In this document: in pieces, positions 56,901 to 61,906 of the stretch
How the letters are laid out: every line of letters starts with the position of its first letter
Position numbering within the stretch: the first letter of the stretch is position 1
Source: Astropecten irregularis
Lineage: Eukaryota; Echinodermata; Asteroidea; Paxillosida; Astropectinidae
Assembly: GCA_963971285.1 (NCBI GenBank)
Contig: OZ020252.1
Location: 9,771,662-9,835,661 of the forward strand
Length of the DNA stretch: 64,000 bases
Direction of reading: 5' to 3'
The notes under the pieces: generated by a model
Told to the model about the DNA's origin: nothing
What the model saw: the letters and a program-made list of their open reading frames with translations, nothing else
The model's database searches: none
Program-made: the position numbers and the translations under genes

Positions 56901-58056
56901 GGCATTCAGACAAGACACGATGACATACATTTGTGACCACGGTAGCACCAAGTGGGTGGTGGAAAATAGAACTGTCTTCAAAACATGAAAAGTACAAGGG
57001 CGTGGGAAAAATATGAGGCTGATGTCGTTGCACTGTTTACTGCAGAATAGCTGTCCACACTAATGACATCACAAAATCCCCTGATGTCGGACAAACATTG
57101 ACTCACACACGTAGTGTAAATGCACGCGCACGCACGTTTGTATGATTGCAATGTTTGTCCGAGATCTGGTACTATTTTTAGCGCAAGTGCGGAGCGCTAT
57201 TGCACAATTAGGGGATTCTTTACCAACAGAGTCAGCGCCAAAGATTCTAAGCTAATTGGGTATAACGCAAGGAATCAATCCTTAAAATAGGATATTGTGA
57301 GCATAGGGTTTTCTGCTTAGGCCCTATGTGTAAGTGCTAGTGCCAATTTCATAGAGCTGCTTAAGCATCAAAATTTTACTTAAGTACCAAACACCTTTGT
57401 AAATAAAATCTGTATGCCAGCCAAAACTCCTTGTGAATGTTATGTTCAGCCAACAATGGCCAAATACAAGTCAAAAGCAGATAAAATCACATGAATATTT
57501 GGTTGGTAATCCTGTTTGATCAAGGAAAACTTTTCATGCTTAAGCAAATTTTGTGCTTAATCAGCTCTATGAAATTGGCCCCTGATTTGATGCATCAAAA
57601 AATTAAAATGTGACTAAATATTTAGCAAACTTCATTCAGCCTGAACTGATGCTCATCCAATTTATCTTTGATAACATTCGCCATAAAAACCAAAATTATA
57701 ACCCTAATCATGCAAAATACAAAAATATAAGATCAGCTTGAAAATGCAAGTCATACATCTATTAAAATCATTGTGAAGATATGTAAATTAAGTAATGACA
57801 TCAATCCAATCATAGCTTCAGTATGCAAAAGATATCACAACTTAAGTCCACTCACAGCTTCAGTATGCAAATGAAATCATAACTTAAGTCCAATCATAAC
57901 TTCCTTATGCAAATGAGTCACAGGTTTTGTCGAATCATCACCCTGTTACGGTCATCAGCTGGCCAATCGTCTCTCACCTTATGGCCGATGCAGCAAAGAC
58001 TTGACCCTCTGACCCAAAGCAAAGCACGGCGGCAGATGCACAAACAACAATGAAAT
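23805..58056 (-). CDS. KCNQ1-like: KCNQ1-type voltage-gated K+ channel, 3' eleven exons (partial)
   Basis: Exons on the - strand in coding order: 57978-58056, 56747-56843, 53764-53904, 49993-50103, 48607-48702, 46765-47047, 46005-46164, 44446-44521, 27624-27759, 26566-26618 and 23805-23930. All junctions are GT/AG with consistent phases. The 1358 nt encode 452 residues and a stop: S3, S4 with the S4-S5 linker ([20 protein letters not shown]), S5, pore with [11 protein letters not shown]6 ([18 protein letters not shown]), helix A with an IQ-like motif ([12 protein letters not shown]), helix B, helix C ([20 protein letters not shown]) and a short C-terminal coil. HMDRQGGTW and AWRCHAAE resemble KCNQ1 rather than KCNQ2-5. 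Expected role: slow delayed-rectifier K+ current, gated by voltage and dependent on PIP2 and calmodulin. Exon sizes 79, 97, 141, 111, 96 and 76 match vertebrate KCNQ1 as remembered. N terminus, S1 and S2 are outside the window or unrecognised. Confidence 0.93.
24009..24362 (-). mobile_element. MITE family B copy 1 (relative of A)
   Basis: TIR AAAGGTACAATACATGATTG. The half from about 24200 shares TTTCAGGCGGAAATATTTTA with family A; the other half is different. Confidence 0.75.
24458..24700 (-). mobile_element. MITE family C copy 3
   Basis: Opposite orientation. Ends AGCTCCATGAAATTGGCCCC. Confidence 0.8.
25033..25235. mobile_element. hAT-type MITE with 8-bp target duplication
   Basis: Termini CAGTGGCG and CGCCACTG. 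Perfect 8-bp duplication GTCTCATC at 25025-25032 and 25236-25243. The interior is made of G runs. Confidence 0.9.
25405..25590 (-). mobile_element. tRNA-derived SINE copy 2
   Basis: Reverse orientation: ACCAACTGAGCTATCCAGCC followed by the leader in complement. Confidence 0.85.
25862..26045 (+). mobile_element. tRNA-derived SINE copy 3
   Basis: The clearest copy. tRNA-like part at 25959-26029 with GGATAGCTCAGTTGGTAGAG and CTGGTTCGAATCCCGCT. Forms an inverted pair with copy 2. Confidence 0.88.
26176..26556 (+). mobile_element. Second SINE family with (ATT)n tail
   Basis: tRNA-like head (TTGCCTAGTGGTCTGGCGTG, GTGGGTTCGAATCCAGC). A central domain (CTTGGGCAAGCACC, CACCCAGGTGTAAATGGGTA) resembles a core common in marine invertebrate SINEs. 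The (ATT)n tail is at 26530-26556. It stops 4 bases before the helix D exon donor. Confidence 0.8.
26566..26618 (-). CDS. KCNQ1-like: KCNQ1-like exon: assembly coil (helix D)
   Basis: 53 nt, phase 1 to 0. It encodes [18 protein letters not shown], aligned with the KCNQ coiled-coil assembly domain. The donor gtacag occupies 26560-26565, only a few bases from the (ATT)n tail of a SINE. Confidence 0.8.
26864..27024. mobile_element. MITE family F copy 2
   Basis: ATAGCGCACCACATTTGAGC to ACGAGCGCGGAGCCCTATAG; shares TATAGTTACCCGGATGTTCG with copy 3. Confidence 0.8.
27220..27346. repeat. Hairpin MITE family E copy 3
   Basis: AATGGGAGACTTTGGAGAAC to GTTCTCCAAAGTCTCCCATT. In a KCNQ1-like intron, about 280 bases past the helix C exon donor. 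Confidence 0.85.
27429..27541. mobile_element. Short MITE, GGCCTGTTTGTTTC family, copy 2
   Basis: CGGCCTGTTTGTTTCAGGC and GCCTGAAACAAACAGGCCCC; 82 bases past the KCNQ helix C exon end. Confidence 0.8.
27624..27759 (-). CDS. KCNQ1-like: KCNQ1-like exon: helix C
   Basis: 136 nt, phase 0 to 1. It encodes [19 protein letters not shown] then [20 protein letters not shown], the strongly conserved subunit-association helix. The donor is taken as gtagga at 27617-27623, supported by phase with the next exon. Confidence 0.92.
28071..29047 (-). repeat. BEL/Pao 3' LTR
   Basis: 977 bp, with TG...CA termini. A - strand AATAAA at 28144-28149 is the likely LTR poly(A) signal. It is almost identical to the other LTR. 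Confidence 0.95.
29397..34670 (-). CDS. BEL/Pao Gag-Pol polyprotein
   Basis: An uninterrupted 1757-codon ORF. It begins at a GTG about 21 bases after an in-frame stop, so its true N terminus probably comes from the upstream gag ORF by a frame change. Approximate residues: gag core with [17 protein letters not shown] at 121-137; Cys/His knuckles 351-410 ([29 protein letters not shown]); aspartic protease LLDTQSD near 480; reverse transcriptase with VVFDCSA at 773 and YVDD at 895-898; RNase H with FSDAS near 1075 and RLELTAA near 1118; integrase HHCC zinc finger about 1370-1413 and D,D,E at about 1445, 1507 and 1557; C-terminal RWPMGIV domain. All catalytic motifs look intact, which fits a recent insertion. 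The protein would copy and integrate the element. Confidence 0.95.
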   Translation of the reverse strand: MFSSSLNESSETGSKQASETSSDHALSEESEVRSNQRSDEAPADPDLTDLRPVSPFNGSSFGFLSEKDIAADEQGTLPVSKSAPPAAGDNSASSPAFNPQHFAQVLADNMHRCRLPVPVPRTFSGNPLEFVEFERSFKTLISSRITPAEKLYYLKQYVTGEARQAIEGFFYGSSEEAYESAWRTLKQRFGHSFQVQRAFREKLNNWPKIASRDSKGLQTFTDFLKTCLDAMTFVEGLEVLNDCLENQRMLGKLPEWLVARWNRQVTDAIAYGGVYPKFHEFVRFVLKEARIANNPISSLEALKINDSPRKVDAKAADKFSSKKRSTFTVKSKEQQPKLAHDTTLASKPTKCCSLCASADHQLKDCAQYKAKSLSDRKAFVKENRLCFGCLHKGHFSQECKRRHKCDICSKRHPTSLHEWRPSTGDTNAPTRSPKQESKVDQVSTTSHKLLFGKSTSTAMIVPVWVSSEQSPSKETLTYALLDTQSDASFILEDVAAALGVRRQPLRLQLSTMTTSSTIQCDAVSNIQVRGMTSPIMLRIAKCYTREFIPADREHIPTRDTADRWPHLQQIAGEMPALQGCDVGLLIGYNCPRALIPRNVITGTDAEPYAIQTDLGWSIVGSANPESNTNASLCGRVATRELPRATPNDVLKALEADFSEKSCHDVTVSQEDIEFIHCLEAGISMNEAGHPEMPLPFKKRPEMPNNRRLAAVRLNHLQRKMERNETYREHYKTFMTELIDKGYAEKTQEEGPRGATNYIPHHGIYHPYKNKIRVVFDCSAKFGSTCLNEHLLKGPDLTNALVGVLLRFRLHTVAVMCDIEKMFFQFHVTEDHRDYLRFLWWEDNDTSCQPVDYRMKVHLFGAASSPGCANYGLKHLAREYKEDFPLGSSFISRNFYVDDGITSTPTAEEAIQLATEAMDICKRGGLRLHKFVSNSKTVMEGIPESECSIDITGLDLNFEEPMERALGIWWNISSDHLCFKISCKKQPNSRRGILSTVASLYDPLGLVAPVILKGKRILQEICRCRLGWDDPIPQTLQPAWELWLEELPQLEELQIQRCYYPPEFGQPAVVQLHHFSDASMSGYGQCSYVRLVSKQGDIHCSLVFAKSRVAPTKVVTIPRLELTAAVVSAKVSTLLKNELEVQDAEEFFWTDSRVVLGYLNNEARRFHTFVANRVQLIRERTFPDQWHFVPTDQNPADHASRGLGAGELRKVRWFEGPEFLWKKDLKLEVLTPELELGDPEVKSSVFASDSNPEPFDLLLRLARISDWNVMINVLVRLRTVAKNDRCESVVQERKKAEIYILQLVQKKAFSEEIQNSTGGKAVKSTSQIHSLDPFVDDAGMLRVGGRLQQLPDGMAHPVILPKDSDITVALIRHFHRKVQHQGKGITQNEIRARGYWIVKGSRVIAELVRNCVTCRRLRRPLEEQKMADLPEDRTEPSAPFTHVGMDCFGPFCIKRGRSEVKWYGLLFTCFCSRGVHIEMLDDMSSDAFINALRCFIAIRGAVKQIRCDQGSNFIGARNEFQAALKEMEAEKVTAYLADQQCEFIFNAPHSSHAGGVWERQIRTVRNVLRATIELCPERLTDSTLRAFFYEAMALVNSRPLTLTNLNDPRAVPLSPNHLLTMKGVVPSPPPGQFSRTDLYTRKAWRRVQFLSQQFWSRWRKEYLLGLQERRKWTKPRRNIRVGDVVLIVDQEASRMRWPMGIVIDTAPDEDGLVRKVLVRAATRNLDKKGCPQKKPPEYWRPIQKVVLLLECSRSTNVE
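34529..35095 (-). CDS. BEL/Pao Gag N-terminal ORF
   Basis: 188 codons from ATG at 35095. The start is basic ([13 protein letters not shown]), followed by a charged helical region likely to form a coiled coil ([19 protein letters not shown]), as at the N terminus of BEL Gag. It overlaps the large ORF, which lies in the -1 frame relative to it; the usable overlap is about 34529-34690. Most BEL elements have one continuous gag-pol frame, so this is either a one-base indel, an assembly error or a recoding site. I saw no canonical -1 slippery heptamer in the overlap. Confidence 0.8.
   Translation of the reverse strand: MAGAQPRKSSRDRKPTEKMAAFQGKEKMMKERQFFRTYGVLKTIVKAARQAIKTEREGDTIGRHMKELEEGEGELEALFDDLRKHTAPSREVRERMDRATAMVRDSIYALEEVRGTLGGPFDANDRKQIADALLKCDYMQGQCSALPSTRAQKQEANKHPKLPLIMPYRRNQRSGQISGLMKHRLTLT
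35698..35825 (-). repeat. About 30-bp tandem repeats in BEL leader
   Basis: Four to five imperfect units containing TACAGACTGCTCCGGCTTCT between the 5' LTR and gag. The leader (35096-35943) otherwise shows no ORF of note. Confidence 0.8.
35944..36920 (-). repeat. BEL/Pao 5' LTR
   Basis: 977 bp, the expected promoter of the element. It carries the same - strand AATAAA at 36017-36022, at the same offset (73) as in the partner LTR. Confidence 0.95.
37130..37400 (+). pseudogene. CR1/L2-like LINE ORF2 C-terminal fragment
   Basis: [20 protein letters not shown] and, after a frame change, MWNRLPELR then [17 protein letters not shown] sequence, the usual end of CR1/L2 ORF2. A gap of about 200 bases with no feature follows before the DIRS-like element. 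Confidence 0.6.
37640..37777 (+). repeat. DIRS-like left inverted terminal repeat
   Basis: 138 bp starting CTACCCCAGACGGTTACTAC near 37641, inverted relative to 43578-43715. One mismatch was noticed (CGTCGTGC versus CGTGGTGC in its partner). Confidence 0.9.
37824..37924 (+). repeat. DIRS-like internal complementary region
   Basis: 37824-37878 is the perfect reverse complement of 37603-37657 (55 bp). Directly next to it, about 37879-37924 is the reverse complement of the right end. The two halves join at a GAG-like overlap, resembling the circle junction of DIRS elements. Confidence 0.85.
38085..38752 (-). pseudogene. DIRS-like tyrosine recombinase remnant
   Basis: One frame contains [17 protein letters not shown] (box I with its Arg), [18 protein letters not shown], then further on [23 protein letters not shown] and [12 protein letters not shown], the C-terminal pattern of DIRS recombinases. 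The HxxR box reads H-D-A-stop: the codon is TGA where CGA (Arg) is expected, so the catalytic Arg is lost. Other stops occur between the blocks. Confidence 0.78.
39420..40060 (-). pseudogene. DIRS-like RNase H and following domain remnant
   Basis: Frames joined by eye give a [15 protein letters not shown] segment, [24 protein letters not shown] and LPTFYTGHP, which fit the DIRS RNase H and linker that precede the recombinase. Several stops and frame changes. No convincing RT YxDD block was found upstream (40100-41000), so RT may be deleted or too decayed. Confidence 0.6.
41032..42371 (-). other. GC-rich overlapping ORFs of unknown origin in the DIRS-like element
   Basis: Two overlapping - strand ORFs, 266 codons (41032-41832) and 204 codons (41757-42371). 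The position (5' part of the element) suggests decayed gag, but I recognise no motif. The first contains internal repeats ([11 protein letters not shown] and [21 protein letters not shown] and [10 protein letters not shown]) that reflect an imperfect DNA repeat of about 200 bp. High GC makes chance ORFs likely. Confidence 0.3.
42716..42836 (+). mobile_element. Small AT-rich inverted-repeat element inside DIRS-like copy
   Basis: About 120 bp bounded by GGGGTGTGATT and AATCACACCCC. The AT-rich core contrasts with the GC-rich host element. Confidence 0.5.
43578..43715 (-). repeat. DIRS-like right inverted terminal repeat
   Basis: Partner of the left arm in opposite orientation. On the right the homology with the internal region continues to about 43731. 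Confidence 0.9.
43790..43985 (-). mobile_element. tRNA-related SINE fragment
   Basis: Contains AAAACCGGAGAATCCGGAGA and the complement of a T arm (GGGATCGAACCCGGGCCAC). Confidence 0.6.
43985..44245 (+). pseudogene. LINE RT C-terminal fragment
   Basis: [20 protein letters not shown] and [20 protein letters not shown] match the zinc-knuckle-like C terminus (CxCGxxxQTMxHIxxxCP) found in Jockey/I-type LINEs. Confidence 0.75.
44446..44521 (-). CDS. KCNQ1-like: KCNQ1-like exon: helix B
   Basis: 76 nt, phase 2 to 0. It encodes [20 protein letters not shown] then RKKFQ, matching KCNQ helix B (calmodulin/PIP2 region). It is followed downstream by the 16.7-kb transposon-filled intron. Confidence 0.92.
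44630..45005. mobile_element. MITE with AAGGTGACCA ends
   Basis: ATAAGGTGACCATATTTTGT to GGGGACAACTGGTCACCTTA, with TCCGGGGACA motifs near both ends. In a KCNQ1-like intron. Confidence 0.8.
45642..45856 (+). mobile_element. MITE family A copy 5, internally deleted
   Basis: 215 bp with both ends, lacking the left-central part. In a KCNQ1-like intron. Confidence 0.8.
46005..46164 (-). CDS. KCNQ1-like: KCNQ1-like exon: A-B linker
   Basis: 160 nt, phase 1 to 2. It encodes a charged, poorly conserved segment ([19 protein letters not shown], then [13 protein letters not shown]). Assigned from splice sites, phase and position between confident exons rather than by similarity. Confidence 0.75.
46765..47047 (-). 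CDS. KCNQ1-like: KCNQ1-like exon: calmodulin-binding helix A and variable linker
   Basis: 283 nt, ending in phase 1. It starts [13 protein letters not shown] (IQ-type helix A) and ATWKIH, followed by a Pro/Ser/Thr-rich linker and a basic [11 protein letters not shown] segment. In vertebrate KCNQ1 this region is split between two exons as I recall; here it is one. Confidence 0.88.
47254..47610 (+). mobile_element. MITE family A copy 6
   Basis: Complete copy. Preceded at 47220-47253 by an inverted fragment of its own left end, giving a palindrome around 47250. Confidence 0.85.
47759..47971. mobile_element. hAT-type MITE with 8-bp target duplication
   Basis: CAGTGGCGCACCC and GGGTGCGCCGGTG ends. 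Duplication CCTGCAAG at 47751-47758 and 47972-47979. Long G run near the left end. Confidence 0.9.
48083..48543. mobile_element. Composite G-rich element
   Basis: Ends resemble AATGACGTATCTAGGG and CCCTCGATACTCCACTG. It contains GTGGCGCCCAGGGCAAGTGC and an inner inverted pair around 48295-48435 (AGGCATGCAACTT and AAGTTGCATGCCT). A truncated relative lies at 13842-13990. Confidence 0.5.
48607..48702 (-). CDS. KCNQ1-like: KCNQ1-like exon: end of S6 and proximal C terminus
   Basis: 96 nt. It encodes [20 protein letters not shown] then [12 protein letters not shown], the S6 gate and the start of helix A. Acceptor atgatgcag, donor gtacgt. Confidence 0.95.
48853..49200 (+). mobile_element. MITE family B copy 2
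   Basis: GTACAGTACAGGATTGGTTA to ACCAATCATGCATTATAT; in a KCNQ1-like intron. Confidence 0.75.
49370..49789. mobile_element. MITE with AAAGGTTTACTGT ends, copy 1
   Basis: TAAAGGTTTACTGT and ACAGTAAACCTTTA ends, 420 bp, containing AAGTGCTTAATTTTGACCCC. Confidence 0.8.
49829..49966. repeat. Hairpin MITE family E copy 4, beside the pore exon
   Basis: AATGAGATACTTTGGAGAAC to GTTCTCCAAAGTCTCCCATT. It ends 26 bases from the pore exon boundary at 49993. Confidence 0.85.
49993..50103 (-). CDS. KCNQ1-like: KCNQ1-like exon: selectivity filter and S6
   Basis: 111 nt. It encodes [19 protein letters not shown], then [18 protein letters not shown]. The GYGD filter is intact; VTL replaces the usual VTV just before TTIGYGD. 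A hairpin MITE (49829-49966) lies 26 bases past the donor. Confidence 0.95.
50261..50620 (+). mobile_element. MITE family D copy 3 with family C copy 5 nested (50307-50536)
   Basis: Outer arms: GTGGCTCTGAAAAGAGCC and, on the right, CTTTTCAGAGCCACCCAAC. The inner element runs TTCATAGAGATGCTTAGCAC to CTCTATGAAATTGGCC. The break point in D differs from that at 27968, so the nestings are independent or rearranged. Confidence 0.8.
51118..51435. mobile_element. hAT-like MITE
   Basis: AGGCGCGGTTCTAG and CTATGGTTCTAGCC-type ends (right end reads ATAGAACCGCGCCT). The interior repeats TTTTTGGGGGGCT. The flanking duplication is imperfect. Confidence 0.65.
52234..52467 (+). repeat. Dispersed repeat shared with 9440-9672
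   Basis: Second copy of the unit, same orientation, in the KCNQ1-like intron before the S5 exon's downstream region. Confidence 0.75.
52717..52970. mobile_element. hAT-type MITE with 8-bp target duplication
   Basis: CACTGGCGTAG and CTACGCCACTG ends. Duplication TGTAGGAT at 52709-52716 and 52971-52978. Long C run inside. Confidence 0.9.
53001..53262 (-). repeat. Dispersed element shared inverted with 5818-6068
   Basis: CCCTGTCCGCACTGGACTTT to GAAGACTTCCTGAGACGTG. Confidence 0.75.
53568..53757 (+). repeat. 38-bp minisatellite, five units, abutting S5 exon donor
   Basis: Unit starts GCCATAGGTATATCTGCTTG and is almost perfect in every copy. The last unit ends at the base before the 5' splice site hexamer (53758-53763). 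Confidence 0.95.
53764..53904 (-). CDS. KCNQ1-like: KCNQ1-like exon: S5 and turret/pore helix start
   Basis: 141 nt, phase 0 on both sides. It encodes [36 protein letters not shown] and [11 protein letters not shown]. The donor gtaagt abuts a 38-bp minisatellite, and a MITE starts 61 bases upstream of the acceptor. Confidence 0.95.
53966..54307 (+). mobile_element. MITE family A copy 7, 61 bases from KCNQ1-like S5 exon
   Basis: Complete copy just upstream (in gene sense) of the S5 exon acceptor. Forms an inverted pair with the copy at 55104. Confidence 0.85.
54352..54668 (+). mobile_element. MITE family B copy 3
   Basis: GTACAGTACAGGATTGGTAA to CAATCATGTATTGTACCTTT; between family A copies 7 and 8. 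Confidence 0.75.
54865..55085. repeat. Decayed copy of the GGCCTTTTCGAAAC MITE
   Basis: GGCTTTTGCTCCGGCTTTAG and AGAGCATCTACTTCCAAGCC match the family; in a KCNQ1-like intron. Confidence 0.55.
55104..55468 (-). mobile_element. MITE family A copy 8, inverted
   Basis: Complete, opposite orientation to copy 7, about 800 bases away in the same intron. Confidence 0.85.
55772..55955 (+). mobile_element. tRNA-derived SINE copy 4
   Basis: GGGTAGCTCAGTTGGTATTG and CACTGGTTCAAATCCCACTC, with a small deletion in the tRNA-like part. Confidence 0.82.
55985..56715 (+). pseudogene. CR1/L2-like LINE 3' end with (ATG)n tail
   Basis: Decayed [18 protein letters not shown] and FKRYLKKTF sequence, then an untranslated tail ending AAATGATGATGATGATAA at 56697-56714. 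The tail sits 33 bases from the S4 exon donor. Confidence 0.7.
56747..56843 (-). CDS. KCNQ1-like: KCNQ1-like exon: S4 voltage sensor and S4-S5 linker
   Basis: 97 nt, completing the split Arg codon of the previous exon. It encodes [16 protein letters not shown] followed by [16 protein letters not shown]. Arginines are spaced as in KCNQ1 S4, and HxDRQGGTW is the KCNQ1-type linker (KCNQ2-5 have RxDRRGGTW). Donor gtaagt. Confidence 0.95.
57045..57202. mobile_element. MITE family G copy 1
   Basis: Related to F by its GCGGAGCGCTATT end. The interior holds CGGACAAACATTGACTCACA and CGCACGCACG. Opposite orientation to 58311. Confidence 0.75.
57342..57582 (+). mobile_element. MITE family C copy 6 (diverged)
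   Basis: GCCAATTTCATAGAGCTGCT to AGCTCTATGAAATTGGCCCC, with a more diverged interior. Lies in a KCNQ1-like intron. Confidence 0.75.
57978..58056 (-). CDS. KCNQ1-like: KCNQ1-like exon: S3 segment
   Basis: 79 nt, phase 1 to 2. It reads [19 protein letters not shown] then VFAASAIR, aligning with KCNQ S3 and the S3-S4 loop. Acceptor ttcatttcag and donor gtgaga are read on the - strand. Confidence 0.92.
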
Positions 58057-58310
58057 CTGAAATGAATGAAAAGAATCATGTAAACAGTTTACACAATTTG
58101 AATATAAAGAATTCAGACAGGGGCCCAACTTCATGGCATCAACTTCAATAGCTTAGCATTCTTATCAACGGTATATTTGACTGGTTAAGAAGATATTTCG
58201 GCCTGTGTTCATGTGAATTTCTCATATCAAAATAGGTCCTTGCTGACACTCAATGTGAGCAATTCTGGGGAGGCATGCAAACATTTGACAGTGATTATAA
58301 GGCTGTGTCC

Positions 58311-58473
58311 CAATAGTGCTCCGCATTTGCGCTAAAAATAGCACCTGCTGTCAGACAAACATTGCAACCATGCAAACGTTTGTGTGTGTGCGCGTGCATG
58401 TACACTACGTGTGTGAGACAATGTTTGTCTGACATCCGGGGATTTTGTGACATCATTAGTGCGGAGCGCTATT
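58311..58473. mobile_element. MITE family G copy 2
   Basis: AATAGTGCTCCGCATTTGCG to TTAGTGCGGAGCGCTATT. Inverted relative to copy 1, in the adjacent KCNQ1-like intron. Confidence 0.75.
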
Positions 58474-58867
58474 CACTGGCTGCGGCTGTTTCTGTGGAAA
58501 TTGGCAGCGCGTCCATCTTGTTGCCGCGTCCAAATTGACTGGCTGCAACCATGGCTGTGGCCCCGACATCACGAATATCAAGCCACAAGGGAAGGTGACT
58601 TCGTTGTGGCCGGGCCAACTTCATATGGCAAGCCAAATGCAAAACAATTTAATAAAACCCATTTATCAGAGATAAACACGTTTTTTGCCGATAACCACTA
58701 TTTTATGACACGATAAACTTTGCTTTTTGAGAAAAACTCTGTAGTAAATAAATTTAATCTCGTTAAAGAGTGTTTTTCACCGATAAACAGTGTTTATTGA
58801 ATTATTGGGCATTTGGCTTGCCATAACCTCAACTTGATCAACTTAAGTGATTATCATATCCCCCTCA

Positions 58868-59036
58868 ATAGGGCTCCGCACTCGAGCTATTTATAGAACA
58901 CGCCCTTTGTTATCTACAGCTATAGTTACCCGGATGTTCGGACAAACATCACAACGTTTACGTATAAGTTAATGGGGCCACGTGCGATTTGTTTGTTCGA
59001 ACTTCTGAATGTGACATCACGAGCGCGGAGCCCTAG
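58868..59036. mobile_element. MITE family F copy 3
   Basis: AATAGGGCTCCGCACTCGAG to ACGAGCGCGGAGCCCTAGTA. Confidence 0.8.
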
Positions 59037-60084
59037 TAGGAATTATGAAACCGTTAAACCAAAGCAAAGTCACATCTCCTCAGGGATACCGTACATATTT
59101 CAAGCAAATGAAAACGACACGTTTTCACTTCCATGATCATCAGACCATCTGCCTGACTGTGAAGAAATGCCAAATGCAGATTTGCCACTTGGAAAGGAAA
59201 ACAAAATCACATCCCCGGCGTTCCCCGCCATCAAAATCAGAAGCTAACAGTTTGTCATATCTCTCACGTTTCCCAGACAGTGTAAATAAGTGGCAGCCGG
59301 AAAAGTAACCAAACCTTACATTGCATTTCCATCGATTCTACACTGGATCTTGATTTCACAGCGTCCACCGAGAGTTGGCGCATCTACCCTCTGATCCATT
59401 AAAAAATAAAAGCTAATGTTGTACCGCATCCCAACGGGGCAATGTGGGAGTCGCACAAACTGACAAACATATGCCGAGGAATACATGTATAAATGTGGGC
59501 AGACAAATGCCAAGGGATTATTCTAGCAAAAAAGCATCGTCGTAACAAATAAATCAATCAAATAACACAGAAAGCTTGGTAAGAGTATTTGCCGTGTACA
59601 AATACCAAACATGTTCGCTTTTATCCTCCTGTACATTTGAACAAGGAGATGTAATAACATGTGTCTTGCAATGCCCTCAGCAATTGTGCAAAATGTGATT
59701 GAATGTCTAAGGACAGTTGATTTCAGCAGGAATCAGACAGGTAGCTCCCCTAGGGTGATGACAGAGCTAGGGTGGACGGGGGTCTGACAAGGGAATATCT
59801 TGAGAGCAGAGGCACGACCTTTCAGAAGGTCTTTCACCCAAACAATCCTTGTATCACCAGATGTACATTAAAAGCTCCAATTTGAAATGCAACGCCCATC
59901 CATATTCATGAAAAACAGGCAAACATGAAAAACTTGCCTGAATTTTTCATACATACCGTACAAGCATTAACTACCAAACTGCTCATCTACCAAAATAACG
60001 ACCTGAAATATATAATTTATATACATATATAGATAGGAGGGCCTGAGGTTTCGACCCGAGCCTATATCATGAATATCTTAATAA
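59037..60084. other. Presumed KCNQ1-like upstream intron, no feature assigned
   Basis: I searched for the S1-S2 exon pattern on the - strand and found none. Splice-like sites around 59310-59400 do not give a KCNQ reading frame. Confidence 0.45.
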
Positions 60085-60262
60085 AAGTGAACAAAAATGA
60101 CTGGAGCAGAATTCGAACCAGCGACCTCCGAAATACCGTACCGGTGCTCTTACCAACTGAACTATCCAGCCTTATGTTGGTGGTGTCCCTAATAGTCAAT
60201 TATCATTGTTCGTTTGGCAGTCAGGAACCATGAGACCACTCACATACTGCTAATGCTGCACG
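60085..60262 (-). mobile_element. tRNA-derived SINE copy 5
   Basis: Reverse orientation: GCAGAATTCGAACCAGCGAC and ACCAACTGAACTATCCAGCC. Confidence 0.82.
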
Positions 60263-60456
60263 TATCTTCAGTAATCCTTTGTTCAAATCCCGCTCCAATC
60301 AATTTTTCTTTGTTCACCTTTCAACGTCATAAATATCTGAAACTTGTGATTCTTCTTAATAACCAATTCAAGTTACCACAATTACTACTAATTGCATTTT
60401 TTTTAGAACTTGAACTGCCTTTCAGGGGTCACTTTAGGAGCAACATTCCTACATCC

Positions 60457-60487
60457 CTGATGAGGACTCGAGCAGGCTAGTCGAAAT
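60457..60487 (+). ncRNA. Hammerhead-like core, second copy
   Basis: CTGATGA, G, GACTCG/GGCTAGTC and GAAAT. The stem and the GAAA box are weakened compared with 7880-7910. Confidence 0.3.
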
Positions 60488-60655
60488 GTTAAGACCTCAC
60501 GAGAAGTGCGAACGAAATAAGAAGTGTGAAAGTACAAACAATTCTTACATGGTGTTTCGGCAAACCGATCCACATACCAATAAGCCATTTGCGAGTTAAA
60601 TCTGATTAGTATCTGGTACGCAGACTTCTTGCATTGCATAAAAACACCCCAATTT

Positions 60656-60880
60656 GAATTTCCTAGACTAAAGACTGTTGCTATATCACGTGATTTGGGG
60701 CAAGCTTTTGCATAGTGATACCCATCTCTGGAGTGGTCTGGTTCCTTTGTGCCATTCTTATCCATTGTGAACAATGCATTGGTGCAAGACGTCTGTTATG
60801 TAACTAAGCAAAAGCTTGCCCGAATCATGTGATATAGCAACAATGTCTTTAGTCTGGGAAATTCAAACTGAGGTGTTTCT
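60656..60880. mobile_element. Inverted-repeat element copy 2 (GACTAAAGAC ends)
   Basis: Same arms (GACTAAAGACTGTTGCTATA and its complement) enclosing GCAAGACGTCTGTTATGTAA. Confidence 0.75.
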
Positions 60881-61906
60881 ATGCAATGAAAGAAGCCTGT
60901 GTACCAGATACTATTCAGATTTATCTCGCAAATGGCTTATTGTCACCATGCAAAGTCTTAAATCTTTCAAGCCTACATCCCATTCTTCAAACAATTTAGA
61001 AATATCAAACACGACAAATTATCGTCACACTTGAAACAAACTTCTCAGAAGCATCTCGTAGATCAATAATTCATCACTAGAGCTGTTAGCCTATTACCAC
61101 CCTGCAGCAATGAGATACAGATTGCTTAGTATCAAGAAGTTGTCCTATAGGCACCGACTGAATTTTCTGAATAAATTAACACAAAGCAGCCTATTAGCTA
61201 TTCATATAGATGGGAGAAAAGGTTGAGTTATGATGGATGGTTATTTTGGGCAAATAAAGGCCTTTTCACACGATGCCCCCCAAAAAACTCCAAAGGCTTG
61301 CAAGTTTTTCTCATGCTTGAGAAATTTCTCAAGGATTCACCAGAGATGTTGGTCACTCTCAAGCATTGGTATCCTTTCAAACGGTGACACTTTTGTAAGA
61401 TTTTCTCAAGCATCAAGTGAAAAGGCCTTAAGAGTATAAACTAAGCAAGAGGATTAAGAATTAAAGAAGAAGGTTTTACATTAAATGATCTGCAACAAAA
61501 TGTTTGGCATATCTAAATTTGTCATGGGACTACTCATCAATTTTACACACAAACTTGGCGACCAAATGTTTGGTATATAACAACCATGTTTGTTATAATA
61601 GCATTTTTCCATACTGTAGTTTATTTAGAGATTGAATAAAAAAATACATTACTATGCCTCATAAATATTCATGACCTATAGCCGAATCCCAATTGGTCAA
61701 TTCACCATTTAGTGATGGGAGATATATTTTCTGATCACCAGAGAGTAGGCCTGGGAATCTCCGAAGGAACTGTTACACATGTAACATCCCACTGCATATA
61801 TGGAGCTAGAATCGACTGTCCACCCTCAAACTATGTGATATTTGTATAATGTTGCCTGATAGAGGATTGTCCTCATGAGGATGAACATACTGTTCCAAAT
61901 GTCAAG
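60881..61906. other. Presumed intron, no feature assigned
   Basis: A pair AAAGGCCTTTTCACACGATG (about 61257) and AAGTGAAAAGGCCTT (61416) suggests a decayed MITE of about 180 bp. Confidence 0.45.

Noticed and set aside
59316-59400. Possible upstream KCNQ exon between splice-like sites
   Set aside because: No frame gives the S2-S3 sequence or the needed phase; not a KCNQ match.
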